Counted from the first letter of the stretch, positions 37,501 through 47,136 are shown. The stretch: 64,000 nt of DNA from Ectopseudomonas mendocina (GCF_016008875.1 NZ_JADTQG010000011.1:151243-215242); one strand, 5' to 3'. Notes: generated by a model from the sequence alone, not told the origin. Translations and numbers: made by a program.

Positions 37501-37527
37501 GGAACCTGTTCAAAGGCTCGCGAGCTA
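37501..37527. repeat. Partial copy of the GAACCTGTTCAAAG intergenic repeat
   Basis: GGAACCTGTTCAAAGGCTCG then CGAGCTA matches the left part of the repeat at 32786 with two differences; the right arm is decayed. It lies in the 140-bp gap between the RIO kinase and LysR-type genes. Confidence 0.55.
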
Positions 37528-37578
37528 CGGCCAGGCAGGGCGAGAACCGACAAAGAGGCGGATGCCGACTGTCGATCA

Positions 37579-38466
37579 TCATGCGCTCACCAGATGACGT
37601 CTGAGCGCTTCGATGGCATAGCCTACCTTGGCCGGTTGCGCATCGCGGCGCGGGGTGACGATATACAGGCCGAAAGGCTCCAGCTGCCAGTCCGGCAGCA
37701 GCGCCAGGAGTTCGCCGCGAGTCAGCAATTCACGGATTTCCGGCTCGGGCTGCAACGAAACGCCCATGCCCGCCAGAGTGAACTGACGCGCGGCCAGGAT
37801 GTTGTTGCAGCTGATGCGCGTCTCCAGGCGCAGGCGTTGCTGCGCCCCGCCGGGGCCATGCAGCGTGAGGTGCTGGCTGCGCTCCAGATGCAGGCCGATC
37901 CAGTCCAGCCTGAGCAATTGCTGCGGTTCGACCGGCACACCGGCGCGGGCCAGGTAAGCCGGCGCCGCGCATAACAGCATGCGCCAGTCGGTCACGTGAC
38001 GGGCGATCAGACTGGAATCTTCCTGGTTGCCGACGCGGATGGCGAGGTCGATTCGAGACTCGATCAGATCAATCTGCTCGTCCTGAAAGAACAGGCTCAG
38101 GCTCAAGCCCGGATGAGCGCTGAGCAGTGGAGCCAGTGCTTCGCACAGCATGGGCCCGGAAAAACCCACCGGCGCGGCGACACGCAACTCCCCTATCGGC
38201 GCGTCACGCTGTTCGGCCAGACGCTGTTCGGCCTGCTGCGCCAGCTCGACGATCTGCCGGCAGCTGTCGTAGAACGCGGCGCCCGCTTCGGTCAGGGTCA
38301 GCTTGCGCGTGGTGCGATGCAGCAGCGTAACGCCGGTGGCTTGCTCCAGGCGGCGGATCTGCTGACTGACTGCCGAAGCCGTCATGCCCAGCGCTTCTGC
38401 CGCGGCCACCATCGAACCTCTTTCCACCACCGTGGCGAACAGGGCCATGCGTTTGAGCTGCTCCAT
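37579..38466 (-). CDS. LysR family transcriptional regulator
   Basis: A 295-residue regulator with an N-terminal winged helix-turn-helix (MVAAAEALGMTASAVSQQIRRLEQATGVTLL) and a C-terminal periplasmic-binding-like effector domain (IGELRVAAPVGFSGPMLCEAL, LARAGVPVEPQQL). The pattern fits the CrgA/DhcR-like branch that controls neighbouring oxidoreductases. The ATG at 38466 gives the family N-terminus (MEQLKRMALFATVVERGS). It is divergent from the NAD(P)-binding reductase across 101 bp, the typical arrangement for a LysR regulator and its target. Confidence 0.9.
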   Translation of the reverse strand: MEQLKRMALFATVVERGSMVAAAEALGMTASAVSQQIRRLEQATGVTLLHRTTRKLTLTEAGAAFYDSCRQIVELAQQAEQRLAEQRDAPIGELRVAAPVGFSGPMLCEALAPLLSAHPGLSLSLFFQDEQIDLIESRIDLAIRVGNQEDSSLIARHVTDWRMLLCAAPAYLARAGVPVEPQQLLRLDWIGLHLERSQHLTLHGPGGAQQRLRLETRISCNNILAARQFTLAGMGVSLQPEPEIRELLTRGELLALLPDWQLEPFGLYIVTPRRDAQPAKVGYAIEALRRHLVSA

Positions 38467-38567
38467 TATGAAGCTCCGCTTAATTATCCAAGTGCATAAA
38501 GCCACTTTTTCCGGTCTTTATCCAGCAGCGATCATGTGTCCACCTTCAACCCTTCGAGAACGAACCC

Positions 38568-39209
38568 ATGAAGATCGCTCTGATCGGCGCCACCGGCTAT
38601 GTCGGCGCCCCGCTGCTGCAGGAAGCGCTGGAGCGCGGCCATCAAGTCACGGCCCTGGCGCGCCACCCACGGAAACTCGGTGCACACCCGCACCTCACCG
38701 CCGTCCAGGCAGACGTTCAGGACAGCGCGGAGCTGGCCGAGCAATTACGCGGGCATGACGCTGTGATCAGCGCGTTCAACCCGGGCTGGGGCGTAGCGGA
38801 CATTCGCGAGCAGTTCATCACCGGCAGCCGCGCGATCATCGCCGCGAGCAAGCAAGCTGGCGTCAAACGCCTACTGGTGGTCGGCGGCGCTGGCAGTCTG
38901 TACGTCGCCCCCGGCGTGCAACTGCTCGATACCCCGGGCTTTCCCGCCGAATACAAGGAAGGTGCCGAAGGCGCGCGCCAGGCACTTAACATGCTGCGGG
39001 ACGAGCAGGCGCTGGAGTGGACCTTTCTCTCGCCGGCCGCCCAGCTCGTTCCAGGACCGCGCACCGGCAAGTTCCGCCTGGGCCATGACGAACTGCTGAT
39101 GAACGGTGACGAGCCGGGCAGCATCTCGGTCGCCGATCTGGCCGTGGCGCTGATCGACGAAGTCGAAAAACCGCAACATATCCGCCAGCGTTTCACCCTG
39201 GCGTACTGA
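38568..39209 (+). CDS. NAD(P)-binding reductase (NmrA-like/atypical SDR)
   Basis: A 213-residue single Rossmann-domain protein. The dinucleotide site is IALIGATGYVGAPLLQEAL at the N-terminus, with ALARHPRKL as the likely NADP-selecting loop and LLVVGGAGSLYVAPG in the core. This is the NmrA-like/atypical SDR group that includes YwnB-type proteins, some of which reduce quinones or flavins. The substrate is unknown. It is divergent from the LysR regulator and is followed 56 bp later by a DUF2218 gene on the same strand, so they may be co-transcribed. Confidence 0.85.
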   Translation: MKIALIGATGYVGAPLLQEALERGHQVTALARHPRKLGAHPHLTAVQADVQDSAELAEQLRGHDAVISAFNPGWGVADIREQFITGSRAIIAASKQAGVKRLLVVGGAGSLYVAPGVQLLDTPGFPAEYKEGAEGARQALNMLRDEQALEWTFLSPAAQLVPGPRTGKFRLGHDELLMNGDEPGSISVADLAVALIDEVEKPQHIRQRFTLAY

Positions 39210-39265
39210 ACCGCGCGGCCGCTCGGGTGGCCGCTCCGAACGCTGGAAACCCAGAGGAATTTTTC

Positions 39266-39556
39266 ATGAACCCATTCAGCAGTAGCGCCTTCGTCACCAC
39301 CGATGCGCCGGCACGCTATATCAGCCGGCTGTGCAAGCACTTCGCGCACAAGATCCCGGTCAGCTTCGATGAACAACAGGGGCGCATCGAGTTCGGCGCC
39401 GGCCTGGCGACCTTGAGTGCCGAGGACCGCGGCCTGCGCCTGCAGGTGCAAAGCGCAAGCAGCGAGGACCTGCAGCGCCTGCAAGGCGTGGTCGCCAGCC
39501 ACTTCGAACGCTTTGCCTGGCAGGAAGCGTTGACCCTGGACTGGCAGCCCGCCTGA
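39266..39556 (+). CDS. DUF2218 domain protein, copy 1
   Basis: A 96-residue cytoplasmic protein with the DUF2218 core: ARYISRLCKHFAHKIPVSFDEQQGRIEFG, then SSEDLQRLQGVVASHFERFAW and a final LDWQP. The segment RLCKHFAHKI has a Cys and two His close together and is shared with the paralogue at 48778. DUF2218 genes often sit beside siderophore or iron uptake genes; the function is unknown. The ATG at 39266 follows GAGGAA. Its stop is 4 bp from the stop of convergent pxpA. Confidence 0.8.
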   Translation: MNPFSSSAFVTTDAPARYISRLCKHFAHKIPVSFDEQQGRIEFGAGLATLSAEDRGLRLQVQSASSEDLQRLQGVVASHFERFAWQEALTLDWQPA

Positions 39557-39560
39557 TCCC

Positions 39561-40304
39561 TCAGAGCGCATCCAGGCAGGCGCGCAAACGGCGCAGCACC
39601 GCCAGCGACTCGGGGTTGTCGCCATGCACGCACAGGCTGTCGGCCCGCAGACGCAGCGGCTTGCCGTCGATATCGGCGAAGGGCTCGCCACGGGCAATGG
39701 CCAGGGCCTGGGCGAGGATGCGCTCGGGGTCCTGGTGCACTGCGCCAGCGAGGCGGCGTGGCGCAAGCTGCCCATCCGACAGATAGGCGCGATCGGCAAA
39801 CGCCTCGAACATCAGCGGCACGTCGGCCTCGTCGGCCAAGTGAAGCTCACGAGCGTTGTCGGCCAGCGCCAACACCATCAGCGGCAAGCCCTTGCGGTAG
39901 CTGGCGCAGGCATCGAGCACCGCCATCAGCAGCGCATCGTCTCGTACCAGATCGTTGTACAGCGCGCCGTGCGGTTTGACGTAGGCCAGCTGGCAGCCAG
40001 CCGCGCGGCAGAAGGCATCCAGCGCGCCGATCTGATACAGCACCAGCGCGCGCACCTCCTCCGGCGAGCACTGCAGGTGCCGCCTGCCAAAGCCTTGCAG
40101 GTCGGGATAGGACGGATGCGCGCCGATACTCACGCCATGCGCCACCGCCAGCTCGACGCTGCGCGCCATGATCAGCGGATCACCGGCATGAAAGCCGCAG
40201 GCCAGGTTGGCCTGATCGATCAGCGGCATGGCCAATCGGTCGTCGCCCATGCGCCAGGCGCCGAAGCCCTCGCCCATGTCGCAATTGAGAAGAATCAGGT
40301 TCAT
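39561..40304 (-). CDS. pxpA: 5-oxoprolinase subunit A (LamB/YcsF family)
   Basis: A 247-residue protein that starts [22 protein letters not shown], followed by [27 protein letters not shown] and [10 protein letters not shown], all conserved in PxpA. With PxpB and PxpC it hydrolyses 5-oxoproline, a damage product of glutamine, to glutamate using ATP. The partner genes are not in this window, so either they are elsewhere or this copy acts alone. It is divergent from the TonB receptor gene at 40534. Confidence 0.9.
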   Translation of the reverse strand: MNLILLNCDMGEGFGAWRMGDDRLAMPLIDQANLACGFHAGDPLIMARSVELAVAHGVSIGAHPSYPDLQGFGRRHLQCSPEEVRALVLYQIGALDAFCRAAGCQLAYVKPHGALYNDLVRDDALLMAVLDACASYRKGLPLMVLALADNARELHLADEADVPLMFEAFADRAYLSDGQLAPRRLAGAVHQDPERILAQALAIARGEPFADIDGKPLRLRADSLCVHGDNPESLAVLRRLRACLDAL

Positions 40305-40458
40305 ACCGGCAGCTTAGAGCGCTTGGAATACAGGCGTAAAGCGAGCTGACTCATTCGAGAACCGATCGCATTTACAAAATTTACATCTGTCTGCAGCCCA
40401 GTAGCCGCGCCCTCTGTAGCTGAACCGAGTGGTCGTTGAAATCACCCGCGATTGAACC

Positions 40459-40477
40459 TTATATGCAAATCACTATC
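40459..40477 (+). promoter_or_regulatory. Fur-box-like site upstream of the FepA/CirA-type receptor
   Basis: The 19-mer at 40459-40477 (TTATATGCAAATCACTATC) matches the classic Fur consensus at about 12 of 19 bases; its right half AATCACTATC matches at 9 of 10. It lies 57-75 bp before the receptor ATG, a normal place for iron repression. Confidence 0.6.
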
Positions 40478-40533
40478 ATCCCGGCCGTTTGCAACCGTTC
40501 CGCCTGCACTTTCTTACTGCCAGGAGTAGATCG

Positions 40534-42762
40534 ATGTCCGCCCTCAATTCCCGTACCGCCTTGGCTAGCGCCATTGCTCTGGCCGCCAGCTTCGGCGCCC
40601 AGGCCAACGAGCCCATCGCCTTAGGCGACGTGGTCGTCAGTGCTTCCGGCTTCGAGCAGAAGATCACCGAAGCCCCCGCCAGCATCAGCGTGATCAGTCG
40701 CGAGGAATTGCAACAGAAGCGCTACGGCAACCTGGCTCAGGCTCTGGAAGACGTAGAGGGCGTCGATGTGCGTCAAGGCGCAGGCAAGACGGGTGGTTTG
40801 AATATCAGCATTCGCGGCCTGCCCAGCGAATATACGCTGATCCTTATCGATGGTCGCCGGCAGAACAATGCAGGGGACGTGACCCCCAACGGCTTCAACG
40901 AAACCTCGACCAGCTTCATGCCGCCGCTATCGGCCATCGAGCGAATCGAAGTAATTCGCGGCCCGATGTCGACGCTTTACGGTTCTGACGCCATGGGTGG
41001 CGTCGTCAACATCATCACCAGGAAAGTGGCCAAGGAATGGGGCGGCTCGATCACTCTCGACCACACCTTCCAAGAAAACCGCGACTACGGCGAAACCTCC
41101 AATACCAGTTTCTATACCAGCGGCCCGCTGATCCAGGATCTGCTTGGTTTGTCGCTACGCGGCAGCCTTTATGACCGCGACGCCTCGGACCTGCAGTTCT
41201 CCAATGGGGCCAACGTCACCAAACGTGGCGCCTCTCCAGTGGAGGGCCGCAACGATAATCTCGGTGCGCGCCTGACCCTCACCCCCCATGAAGACCATGA
41301 GTTCTCGCTCGATCTCGAGCGTGGTCGTCAGGTCTACAACAACGACGAGTGCCAACTGGGCAACCTCGACGGACACACCAACGGCTCCGGTACCTCGGGC
41401 TGCGGCGCTCCCTCTACCCGGGCATCCGGCTACAAGGACGAAATGCGTTTCGAACGCGATCAGTTCGCCCTGAGTCATACCGCGCGCCTTGGCTTCGGCA
41501 CCCTGGACAGCAGCGTCACCCACAAGACCACCGAAACGATCGGTCGGACCATCCCCGGCAACGTCATCGGTGATGCCTATGTCGGCTTCCCGTCGATCAT
41601 CGTAGGCAACGACCGCAAACTCAAATCGACCGACCTGGTTTTCGACACCAAACTGGTCGCGCCGCTTGGCGAAAGCAATATTGCCACCGTCGGTGCCCAA
41701 TATGCGGACTCCAAGATCGAAGACGGCCTTGCGACCGAAGAATTCAAGCAGAAGTCCTGGGCACTGTTCGCCGAGAACGAGTGGCGCATGCGCGACGACC
41801 TGGCCCTGACACTGGGCGCACGCTACGAAGATCACGAGGCATTTGGTGGCCATGTCAGCCCGCGTGCCTACTTGGTCTGGAACACCACGGATAACTGGAC
41901 GCTCAAGGGTGGTATGAGCCGCGGCTACAAGACTCCGACGCTGAATCAGTTGCATGACGGCATCAACGGCGTGACCAACCAGGGCGACGTTATCACCATT
42001 GGCAGCCCCGACCTGAAACCCGAGATCACCACCAATACCGAGTTCGGCGCCTACTACGACAGCTTCGCGGGCTTCAACGCCAACGTCACACTGTTCCACA
42101 ACAAGTTCAAGGACAAGATCGATACCGGCACGCCGCTGGCCAACTGCTTTGCCGCGGGCAACCCCAATCAGCCGGGCTGCGTCAGCTATGGCGCAGGTTT
42201 TACTCAACCGAGTTTTGCGCAGAACACCAACATCGGCGAGGCGCTCACGCAAGGGGTGGAACTGGCCGGCCGCTGGGAGTTCGCCCCCGCCTGGGCCCTG
42301 TCGGCGAACTACACCTATACCGATAGCGAGCAGCAGAGTGGCACCAACAAGGGCGCGCCACTGACCAACACGCCCAAGCACATGGCCCATGCGCGCCTGA
42401 GCTGGAACACCACTGACCGCCTGACCCTGTGGTTCAAAGGCGAATACCGTGGCGAGCGTGCACGCTTCACCGATCGCTACGCTAACCTCTCGGCCGCCGA
42501 CAAAGCTGTTGAAGACCAGGTCGGCGATCTCAAGGCCTACGAAGTGTTCCACCTGGGCGGCTCGTTCAAGGCATCGGAAAACGTGACCCTCAACGCCACG
42601 ATCTATAACCTGTTCGACAAGGACTTCACCAAGGGTCGCTACTACACCACCAACACCGGAACGACGGATTGGGCCTCGGACTACACCCAGACCTTCCGCT
42701 CCACCGACGGTACGATTGAAGAAGGTCGCCGTCTCTGGCTGTCGGCCATGATCGAATTCTGA
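40534..42762 (+). CDS. TonB-dependent receptor, FepA/CirA type (catecholate siderophore)
   Basis: A 742-residue outer-membrane receptor. It has a signal peptide (cleavage near GAQANEP), a TonB-box-like DVVVSASG close to the mature start, the plug domain (QALEDVEGVDVRQG, NISIRGLPSEYTLILIDGRRQ, IEVIRGPMSTLYGSDAMGGVVNIIT) and a 22-strand barrel ending in phenylalanine (AMIEF). The plug pattern and length fit FepA/PirA/CirA receptors for ferric catecholates such as enterobactin; the ligand is inferred. AGGAG precedes ATG 40534. The Fur-like site upstream predicts iron repression. It converges on the PiuA-type gene through a shared terminator. Confidence 0.9.
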   Translation: MSALNSRTALASAIALAASFGAQANEPIALGDVVVSASGFEQKITEAPASISVISREELQQKRYGNLAQALEDVEGVDVRQGAGKTGGLNISIRGLPSEYTLILIDGRRQNNAGDVTPNGFNETSTSFMPPLSAIERIEVIRGPMSTLYGSDAMGGVVNIITRKVAKEWGGSITLDHTFQENRDYGETSNTSFYTSGPLIQDLLGLSLRGSLYDRDASDLQFSNGANVTKRGASPVEGRNDNLGARLTLTPHEDHEFSLDLERGRQVYNNDECQLGNLDGHTNGSGTSGCGAPSTRASGYKDEMRFERDQFALSHTARLGFGTLDSSVTHKTTETIGRTIPGNVIGDAYVGFPSIIVGNDRKLKSTDLVFDTKLVAPLGESNIATVGAQYADSKIEDGLATEEFKQKSWALFAENEWRMRDDLALTLGARYEDHEAFGGHVSPRAYLVWNTTDNWTLKGGMSRGYKTPTLNQLHDGINGVTNQGDVITIGSPDLKPEITTNTEFGAYYDSFAGFNANVTLFHNKFKDKIDTGTPLANCFAAGNPNQPGCVSYGAGFTQPSFAQNTNIGEALTQGVELAGRWEFAPAWALSANYTYTDSEQQSGTNKGAPLTNTPKHMAHARLSWNTTDRLTLWFKGEYRGERARFTDRYANLSAADKAVEDQVGDLKAYEVFHLGGSFKASENVTLNATIYNLFDKDFTKGRYYTTNTGTTDWASDYTQTFRSTDGTIEEGRRLWLSAMIEF

Positions 42763-42776
42763 CTCACGCCGCCCCA

Positions 42777-42810
42777 TGCAAAACGCCAGCCCCAGGGCTG
42801 GCGTTTTGCA
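42777..42810. terminator. Bidirectional terminator between two convergent receptor genes
   Basis: TGCAAAACGCCAGCC and GGCTGGCGTTTTGCA are perfect 15-bp arms around a 4-base loop (CCAG). The A and T tracts inside the arms supply a T run on each strand. It sits midway in the 78-bp gap between the two receptor stops. Confidence 0.9.
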
Positions 42811-42840
42811 TTGTGGACTACGGAAACAAGCGGTGAGTGC

Positions 42841-45039
42841 TTAGAAGCTGTAAGTCGCCGAGAGGATGGCCGAGCGACCATCGCCGTATTCGATAGCCGA
42901 AGACCGGTTGTCGGCACCGGGCGTCTGGCGCACGCGCTCGACGTAGTCCTCATCGAACAGGTTGTTGAGGTTCAGCTGCAGATCGAGATTGTCGTTGACC
43001 TGGTAGCCGACCATGGCGTTGTGCAGCCAGTAGGCGTCGAGCTTGGCGCCGCCACTGGAGCTGACGTTGCGTTCGCTGACATAGCGCGCACCATAGCCGA
43101 GACTCCAGCCGGCCGGCAGTTGATAGGAGGTCCACAGGTTGAACGAACGTGGCGGGGTATTGGCCAGGGCCTGACCTTCGCGCGTGATACCGGCAGCGGT
43201 GTCGGATGCCTTGAGCGTTTCGCTGCTGAGCACCGTGTAGTTGGCGAATACATCCCAGCGCTCGGTGATGTGACCGGTGATACCCAGTTCGATACCGTCA
43301 ACGCGCTGCTCGCCAGCAAGCTGGGTACTGCCGTCAAGCATGGTTTCACGGGCGTTGGTCTTTTCCACACGGAAGATCGCAGCATCTAGCTCCAGGCGAC
43401 GGTCGAGCAGCTCCCACTTGGTCCCCAGCTCCCAGGTCTTGTTCTTTTCCGGCGCCAGATCGGCCGTCGCGGCCGAAACGCCACCGCCGGTCGTCACCAG
43501 GTTCTCGGCCGAGGGGTTGAAGGAGGTGCCGTAGGCCACGTAGATCCGGCCATTGTCAGCAGGTTTGTAGACCAGCCCAACGCGCCCGCTGAGTTCCTCA
43601 TCGCGTGTGTCCAGCTTGGTCAGGGTACCGGCCGGCAGTGCGGTGCTCTTGTAGTCACCCTCCACCCAGTCGTAGCGCAGCCCCAGGCTCAGGTCCCAGT
43701 CCGGACTCAGGGCGATGGTGTCAAAAACGTACACTGCCTGGTTGTCGAGACGGGTCGAGGTGTCGGCTGTCAGGGTCTTGTTCGCCGCTCCGTTCCAGTA
43801 GCCCGGCGGATTACCCAGCGGGTAGCCGCCGGCTGGATAACCGCCCAGGCCGTGGTTGTAAACCAGCAGGTCGTAATTCTCCCGGGAGATTTCCACACCA
43901 GTGGCCAGGCTGTGCAGCAGGCCGAAGGTTTCGAAGTCGGCGCGCAGGTTGGTCTGGTTGATCAGCATCTCGCTGTTCACGTCACGCCCATAGGCCTGCG
44001 GCCCGGCAGGCAGGTAATTGCCAGCCGTCACACCGGTGATGTTGACGTGGGAGGCGGAAACCACCGTATTGCGGTCGATCTGACTGTAGCGGGTGAGGTT
44101 TTGCAGGCTCAGGCTGTCGTTGAAGCTGTGCTCCAGCTTGATGGTGAAGGAGTCGGTCCGGATGTCGTCCTTGTCCAGATTTTTCCAGCCGAAGTAAGCC
44201 TCGCGATCAACGCCGGCGATCTTCTTGCCATCGCGCGCCGGTACACCATAGTCCGGCAGGATGTCGTCCGTCTGATGGAAGTAGCTGAAGGTTAGGCGGG
44301 TGTCTTCGCCCAGCCCCAGAGCCAGCGATGGCGCGATACCCCAGCGCTTGCGGTCGATTTCGTCACGGCCCGGTACGTCGTTCTCGTGGGCCATCAGGTT
44401 GAGGCGAAAGGCGCTGTCGGTACCGATACCGTCGAGGGTCTGGTTACTGTCCAGCGTCAGTCGACGATAGCTGTCGGTGCCCAGGCCGGCGCCGATGCGG
44501 GTGAAGTCGCGCTGCACGGGCGCCTTGGTCACCTGATTGATGCTGCCGCCCGTAGTGCCGCTGCCGCCGAACACCGAGTTCGGCCCCTTTATGACCTCAA
44601 CGGACTCGATGTTGAAGGTGTCGGTACGGTTGGTCTGCGCGCTGTCACGCAGGCCGTCGATCTGCATGTTGGCGTTGGCGCTGAAGCCACGGATGTTGAT
44701 GCTGTCACCAGAACCACCGCCGCCCTCCCCGGCAGTAAAGGTGATACCGGAGACGTTCGACAGCACCTGGCGCAGGCTCAGCGCCTGCTGCTCGGCGATT
44801 ACCTTCTGCGGCACCACGGTCACAGTCTGCGGGGTGTCCAGCAGCGGTGCGGTGTATTTGACCGAGGACGCCGACTCGGTCTTGTAATCCCCGTCACGTT
44901 CACCCTTGACGGTGACACTGTCGAGTTTCACCGAATCGTCGGCCAGGGCCGGCAGGGTCAGCGTGGCGATGGCCAGGCCGACGGCGGTGGCGAGCAGGCG
45001 CTTGGTAGGCAGAGCATGCAGATTATTCTTGGCACTCAT
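42841..45039 (-). CDS. piuA: TonB-dependent siderophore receptor PiuA/Fiu type
   Basis: A 732-residue outer-membrane receptor: signal peptide (about 1-33, ending ALADDS), plug beginning SVTVKGERDGDYKTESASSVKYTAPLLDTPQTV, then INIRGFSANANMQIDGLRD and VEVIKGPNSVFGGSGTTGGSINQVTK, and a barrel ending SATYSF. This is the monomeric-catechol/ferrichrome-like Fiu/PiuA class; relatives admit siderophore-linked beta-lactams. The nearby hydroxylase gene piuC and speC match the P. aeruginosa piuA neighbourhood, supporting the name. Fur-like AT-rich sites lie upstream at 45055 and 45168. Confidence 0.9.
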   Translation of the reverse strand: MSAKNNLHALPTKRLLATAVGLAIATLTLPALADDSVKLDSVTVKGERDGDYKTESASSVKYTAPLLDTPQTVTVVPQKVIAEQQALSLRQVLSNVSGITFTAGEGGGGSGDSINIRGFSANANMQIDGLRDSAQTNRTDTFNIESVEVIKGPNSVFGGSGTTGGSINQVTKAPVQRDFTRIGAGLGTDSYRRLTLDSNQTLDGIGTDSAFRLNLMAHENDVPGRDEIDRKRWGIAPSLALGLGEDTRLTFSYFHQTDDILPDYGVPARDGKKIAGVDREAYFGWKNLDKDDIRTDSFTIKLEHSFNDSLSLQNLTRYSQIDRNTVVSASHVNITGVTAGNYLPAGPQAYGRDVNSEMLINQTNLRADFETFGLLHSLATGVEISRENYDLLVYNHGLGGYPAGGYPLGNPPGYWNGAANKTLTADTSTRLDNQAVYVFDTIALSPDWDLSLGLRYDWVEGDYKSTALPAGTLTKLDTRDEELSGRVGLVYKPADNGRIYVAYGTSFNPSAENLVTTGGGVSAATADLAPEKNKTWELGTKWELLDRRLELDAAIFRVEKTNARETMLDGSTQLAGEQRVDGIELGITGHITERWDVFANYTVLSSETLKASDTAAGITREGQALANTPPRSFNLWTSYQLPAGWSLGYGARYVSERNVSSSGGAKLDAYWLHNAMVGYQVNDNLDLQLNLNNLFDEDYVERVRQTPGADNRSSAIEYGDGRSAILSATYSF

Positions 45040-45054
45040 CGAGAATACGAACTC

Positions 45055-45074
45055 TTAATTATTGATAATTATTT
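45055..45074 (-). promoter_or_regulatory. Fur-box-like site upstream of piuA
   Basis: TTAATTATTGATAATTATTT holds the dyad AATTAT-TG-ATAATT and overlapping NATAAT-type hexamers, 16-35 bp before the piuA ATG. The match to the consensus is moderate (about 10 of 19) but its position and AT content fit Fur. Confidence 0.55.
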
Positions 45075-45167
45075 ACATTCGATCGCGCATTAACTCTCTT
45101 ACGAATCCGCGCGCCGACGCCCAGCCAACAGACCTGCACGAGGCCAGCAGCTAAAAGCGAACGTATA

Positions 45168-45183
45168 TTATTTGTAAATAATT
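45168..45183. promoter_or_regulatory. Second AT-rich dyad upstream of piuA
   Basis: ATTATTT-GT-AAATAAT has perfect 7-bp arms and lies about 130 bp upstream of the piuA ATG. It could be a second Fur site or a site for another dimeric regulator. The rest of the 277-bp gap up to 45316 shows only a small hairpin, GCACT-CTTA-AGTGC near 45201. Confidence 0.4.
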
Positions 45184-45316
45184 CAAAGTCAAATAAGAAG
45201 CACTCTTAAGTGCATTCCTATTTATCGATGGCTCGTGCGCCCCGCGCAGCCAGCTTTTCGCAAAGCCGACCGACCACTGAGGGCCCCCGTCGAATAGGCT
45301 CTGCGCAGGCGCCCGC

Positions 45317-46426
45317 TCAGTGATGGGGTCGAGTGAAGATCAGCTGCGGGCCGATACTGGCGAGGTCCCTGCAGCCGGTCAGTGCCATGGCTACTTCCAG
45401 TTCGGCGCGCAGAATCTGCAGTACATGCGCTACCCCCAGAGCACCGGCCGTGGCCAGGGCGAAGACACAGGGCCGGCCCACCAGCACAGCATTGGCACCC
45501 AGCGCCAGCGCCTTGAGGACATCGGTGCCACGACGCACGCCGCCGTCGAGCAGCAGAGGAATGCGGCCCTGCACCACTGCCGCCACCTCCGGCAGTGCAT
45601 CGATGGTCGCCGGCAGGCTGTCAAGAGTACGTCCGCCATGATTGGAGACGATCAGCCCGTCGACTCCGGCTGCCAGCGCCTGCTCGGCATCGGCAGCGCC
45701 CAGGACCCCCTTGAGCAGAATCGGCAGGCGAGTCTGCTCTCGCAGCCAGGCCAGGTCGCGCCAGGTCGGCGCCGCCGTCAGCAACGGACCGCCGAGTAGC
45801 AGACTATCGCCAGGCGGGGCGCCACTGGGCTGCGGGCGTATTCCCCGTAGATTGACCGCCTCAATACCGGGCGGCAGAACGAAACCTGCGCGCTGCTCGC
45901 GGTTGCGAATGCCGCTCACCGGCGCATCCACGGTGACCACCAGAGCGCGGTAGCCGGCCGCCTCGGCACGACGTACCAGCGCTACGGTGAAGTCGCGGTC
46001 GGCCTGGATATACAGCTGAAACCACAGCGGCGCCTGCGCCTGTGCAGCGATGGCCTCCAGTTCGACGCTGGCCTGGGTGCTGACCAGCATGCCAGCTCCC
46101 ATGGCACCGGCGCCCAGCACGCATGCCAGTTCGCCGTCCGGGTGAGCTAGCTGCTGGTAGGCCACCGGAGCGACGAAGATCGGGTGAGCAAAGTCATCGC
46201 CGAACAGCCGCAGGCGCGTGTTCCCTCCCTGCAGGTCCTGCAGGACCCGGCTGCGCAGGCGCAAGCGGTCGAAGGCCTGGCGGTTGTCCTGCAGGGTCAG
46301 CTCATCGGCTGCGCCTCCGGCCAGATAAGCCCAGGCCTGCTCGCCGAGGCGCTCGCGGGCATAGGCGCTGTAATCGGCCACGGCAGCGATATCGGCAGGA
46401 ATCTGTGCCAGCTTGGGCGAGGACAT
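45317..46426 (-). CDS. FMN-dependent alpha-hydroxy-acid oxidase/dehydrogenase
   Basis: A 369-residue TIM-barrel flavoprotein of the glycolate oxidase/lactate dehydrogenase family. An N-terminal tyrosine lies in DYSAYARERLGEQAWAYLAGGAADE. STQASVELEAIAAQ and WFQLYIQADRDFT line the FMN site. The catalytic base is H263 in SNHGGRTLDSLPATIDALPEV, and LLLDGGVRRGTDVLKALALGANAVLVGRP binds phosphate. There is no membrane-insertion loop, so it is probably soluble and oxygen-using. It starts 18 bp after the piuC stop behind GGGAG, so it appears to be the second gene of a Fur-controlled operon. Confidence 0.9.
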   Translation of the reverse strand: MSSPKLAQIPADIAAVADYSAYARERLGEQAWAYLAGGAADELTLQDNRQAFDRLRLRSRVLQDLQGGNTRLRLFGDDFAHPIFVAPVAYQQLAHPDGELACVLGAGAMGAGMLVSTQASVELEAIAAQAQAPLWFQLYIQADRDFTVALVRRAEAAGYRALVVTVDAPVSGIRNREQRAGFVLPPGIEAVNLRGIRPQPSGAPPGDSLLLGGPLLTAAPTWRDLAWLREQTRLPILLKGVLGAADAEQALAAGVDGLIVSNHGGRTLDSLPATIDALPEVAAVVQGRIPLLLDGGVRRGTDVLKALALGANAVLVGRPCVFALATAGALGVAHVLQILRAELEVAMALTGCRDLASIGPQLIFTRPHH

Positions 46427-46444
46427 AGGGGTACTCCCGGCGCT

Positions 46445-47113
46445 TCAGGTTTGCGACCATTGCCGCAGCAGGTTGTGGTAGATGCCGGTCAGTCGCAGTA
46501 GTTCGGCGCTGTCCGGTACCTGCTGACGCAGCGCCTGGATGCTGTCATCGAGCTCCAGCAGAACGCTGCGCTGATCATCCTGACGCACCAGGCTCTGCAC
46601 CCAGAAGAACGAGGCCAGACGGGCACCACTGGTCACCGGTTCGACGCGATGCAGGCAGCCACTGGAATAAAGCACCATGTGCCCGGCCGGCAGTTTGATG
46701 CGCCGGTCCTGCATCACCAGTTCACCGCCGTCGTATTCGTGCGGTTCGCTGAAGAACAGGGTGGCCGAGAGGTCCGCGCGAATACGATGCGCAGTGCCCG
46801 GTACGCTGAAGATGGCATTGTCGATGTGATCGCCGTATTGGCCGCCGCCGGCATACCGGTTGAAACGCGGCGGCACCACCTTGAGCGGCAGCGCGGCAGC
46901 CATGAAACGCGGATGGCGGCTAAGACAGTCGAGCAGAAAGTCGCCGAGCTGGGTCACCAGTGGATCGTCCTGCGCCAGTTGCTGATTGCTCTTGGCCTGT
47001 ATCGCCTGATGCCCGGCACTGACTCGACCGTCCTGCCAGTTTGCCGCTTCGAGCGCGGCACGGTACTGACGCAATTGCTCGGCGTCGAGCACGTCAGGGA
47101 TGATCAGCAGCAT
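46445..47113 (-). CDS. piuC: PKHD-type Fe(II)/2-oxoglutarate hydroxylase PiuC
   Basis: A 222-residue dioxygenase of the PiuC/YbiX family. The iron ligands are H96 and D98 ([10 protein letters not shown]) and H155 (CLHRVEP), and the 2-oxoglutarate arginine follows in [14 protein letters not shown]. Ends and length match PiuC, which is encoded next to siderophore receptors and is iron-repressed; its substrate is unsettled. ATG 47113 has GGAG eight bases upstream; a GTG at 47125 is an unlikely alternative. A 15-of-19 Fur box lies directly upstream. Confidence 0.92.
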   Translation of the reverse strand: MLLIIPDVLDAEQLRQYRAALEAANWQDGRVSAGHQAIQAKSNQQLAQDDPLVTQLGDFLLDCLSRHPRFMAAALPLKVVPPRFNRYAGGGQYGDHIDNAIFSVPGTAHRIRADLSATLFFSEPHEYDGGELVMQDRRIKLPAGHMVLYSSGCLHRVEPVTSGARLASFFWVQSLVRQDDQRSVLLELDDSIQALRQQVPDSAELLRLTGIYHNLLRQWSQT

Positions 47114-47136
47114 GCGCCTCTCCACAGGTGTAAGCT

